Below, piece by piece: positions 63,291 through 64,000 of a stretch of 64,000 nt of DNA (position 1 is the first letter of the stretch; every line of letters starts with the position of its first letter). The stretch is from Effrenium voratum (taxonomy: Eukaryota > Sar > Dinophyceae > Suessiales > Symbiodiniaceae), in NCBI GenBank assembly GCA_963377175.1, contig CAUJNA010003249.1:610288-674287 (forward strand), written 5' to 3'. A program made the position numbers and the translations under genes. The notes below the pieces were generated by a model. That model had not been told where the DNA came from and searched no databases. It saw only the letters and a program-made list of their open reading frames with translations.

Positions 63291-63376
63291 TTTGGCGAAG
63301 CGGCGCCAGCAGGGCAGCCGCGCCGCCAGCTTCTCGCGCTCCAACTCCAGTGCCCGGCCCAGTGCCAAAGCGTCGC
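63291..63376 (-). CDS. Gene A exon (DALALGRALELEREKLAARL...)
   Basis: 86 bases; acceptor CGATTTCAG, donor AAA|GCGGAA. Helical, charged. A GT donor 11 bases further is possible, but only the GC site keeps frame with the next exon. Confidence 0.55.
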
Positions 63377-64000
63377 CTGAAATCGAGCCGAGGGAAGCGT
63401 CGCCTGAAGAGGTTGCTGTAAGCTGAACGAATGTATTTGATTTCTAGCACTTGCGTTGCTCGGGCCTGTGACTTCCCCACGCGTTGGTGGCAAACCACCA
63501 AACCATGGTTTCTCTAGACAAATATTGCTTTTGAGCTTGTTCCCATTTGTTACACAAGTGAATACCCATCTTAACGAGATTGCAAACCCCAGAGAAATCG
63601 AGGGACTCTGCGAGGTGATCTCGAAAACCTATGAACAGATCTTCCAATGTATGAATCTAGGTTCTGGTGAACCAAGGGTGTTTGTTCAAACAACACAATG
63701 ATGTACGTACATGTATTTGTATGTAGATATGTCCATTTGTCTGTTTTGGTCACTGTGATGGCGACTTGGCAGGCTGACACAAAGGTGACCCTTCTTTACC
63801 TTTGGGACTTATTCTTCAAGGCGGCAAATGGTATGAGTCCAAAAGAGCGTTTGTTGATGGACCCATCGGCTGCGCATCTAAGGGTTTCGACCATCCTACC
63901 TCTTGGAATGAAACCCTCTCCGTCGGCCTAGCCCGACCGGATTGCCAAACTCCCTTTGAAACATCACCTCTAAAAAGTCTCACCCGGGAAACTCGTCTCT
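63377..64000. other. Right edge, no gene recognised
   Basis: Should be an intron or earlier part of gene A. No exon picked. Confidence 0.3.

Overview
This window looks like nuclear DNA of a dinoflagellate, most likely of the Symbiodiniaceae type. I infer this from protein-like exons of 40-130 bases separated by long introns, splice donors that are mostly GC or GA with AG|G acceptors, one-directional gene order (almost everything coding is on the minus strand), a near-copy of the dinoflagellate spliced leader inside an LTR, and a Copia element whose C-terminal domain I remember from dinoflagellate polyproteins. No database was searched.

Layout. 1-3836: no confident gene. 3837-21913: one intact, young, very large Copia-type LTR retrotransposon on the minus strand (18,067 bases, about 99% identical 346-base LTRs, 5-base target duplication GGTAG). 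ORF1 (3,374 codons) is a Gag-protease-integrase-RT-RNase H polyprotein with an extra C-terminal domain. ORF2 (2,141 codons) is a second giant protein that carries a complete Tpt1/KptA-like (RNA 2'-phosphotransferase) domain. Six copies of one bulged-U hairpin (invariant core TGGGYCAGTCCC, variable but complementary lower stems) lie along the element at module boundaries and in different reading frames, so the conservation is at nucleic-acid level. A 105-codon antisense ORF fills the space between the two ORFs. 22148-26927: a second unit bounded by 354-base direct repeats (one mismatch), with a broken arginine/serine- and proline-rich ORF followed by three copies of a tryptophan-rich module. 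27-64 kb: host DNA rich in introns, simple repeats, a GGCGCGCC-palindrome satellite (about 32.5-34.85 kb), tandem repeats, small inverted-repeat elements and a decayed retrotransposon RNase H.

In 44-57.5 kb I assembled about 21 small minus-strand exons, mostly with compatible phases, into one multi-membrane-span protein (gene B); weaker exons continue to about 27 kb. Upstream of it, 59.7-63.4 kb holds the last five exons of another minus-strand gene (gene A), ending in an acidic tail and a stop.

Limits: exon borders were picked by eye using coding character and phase, so the count of GC donors is partly circular. I recall proteins resembling gene B from dinoflagellate predicted proteomes, but that is memory, not a search.
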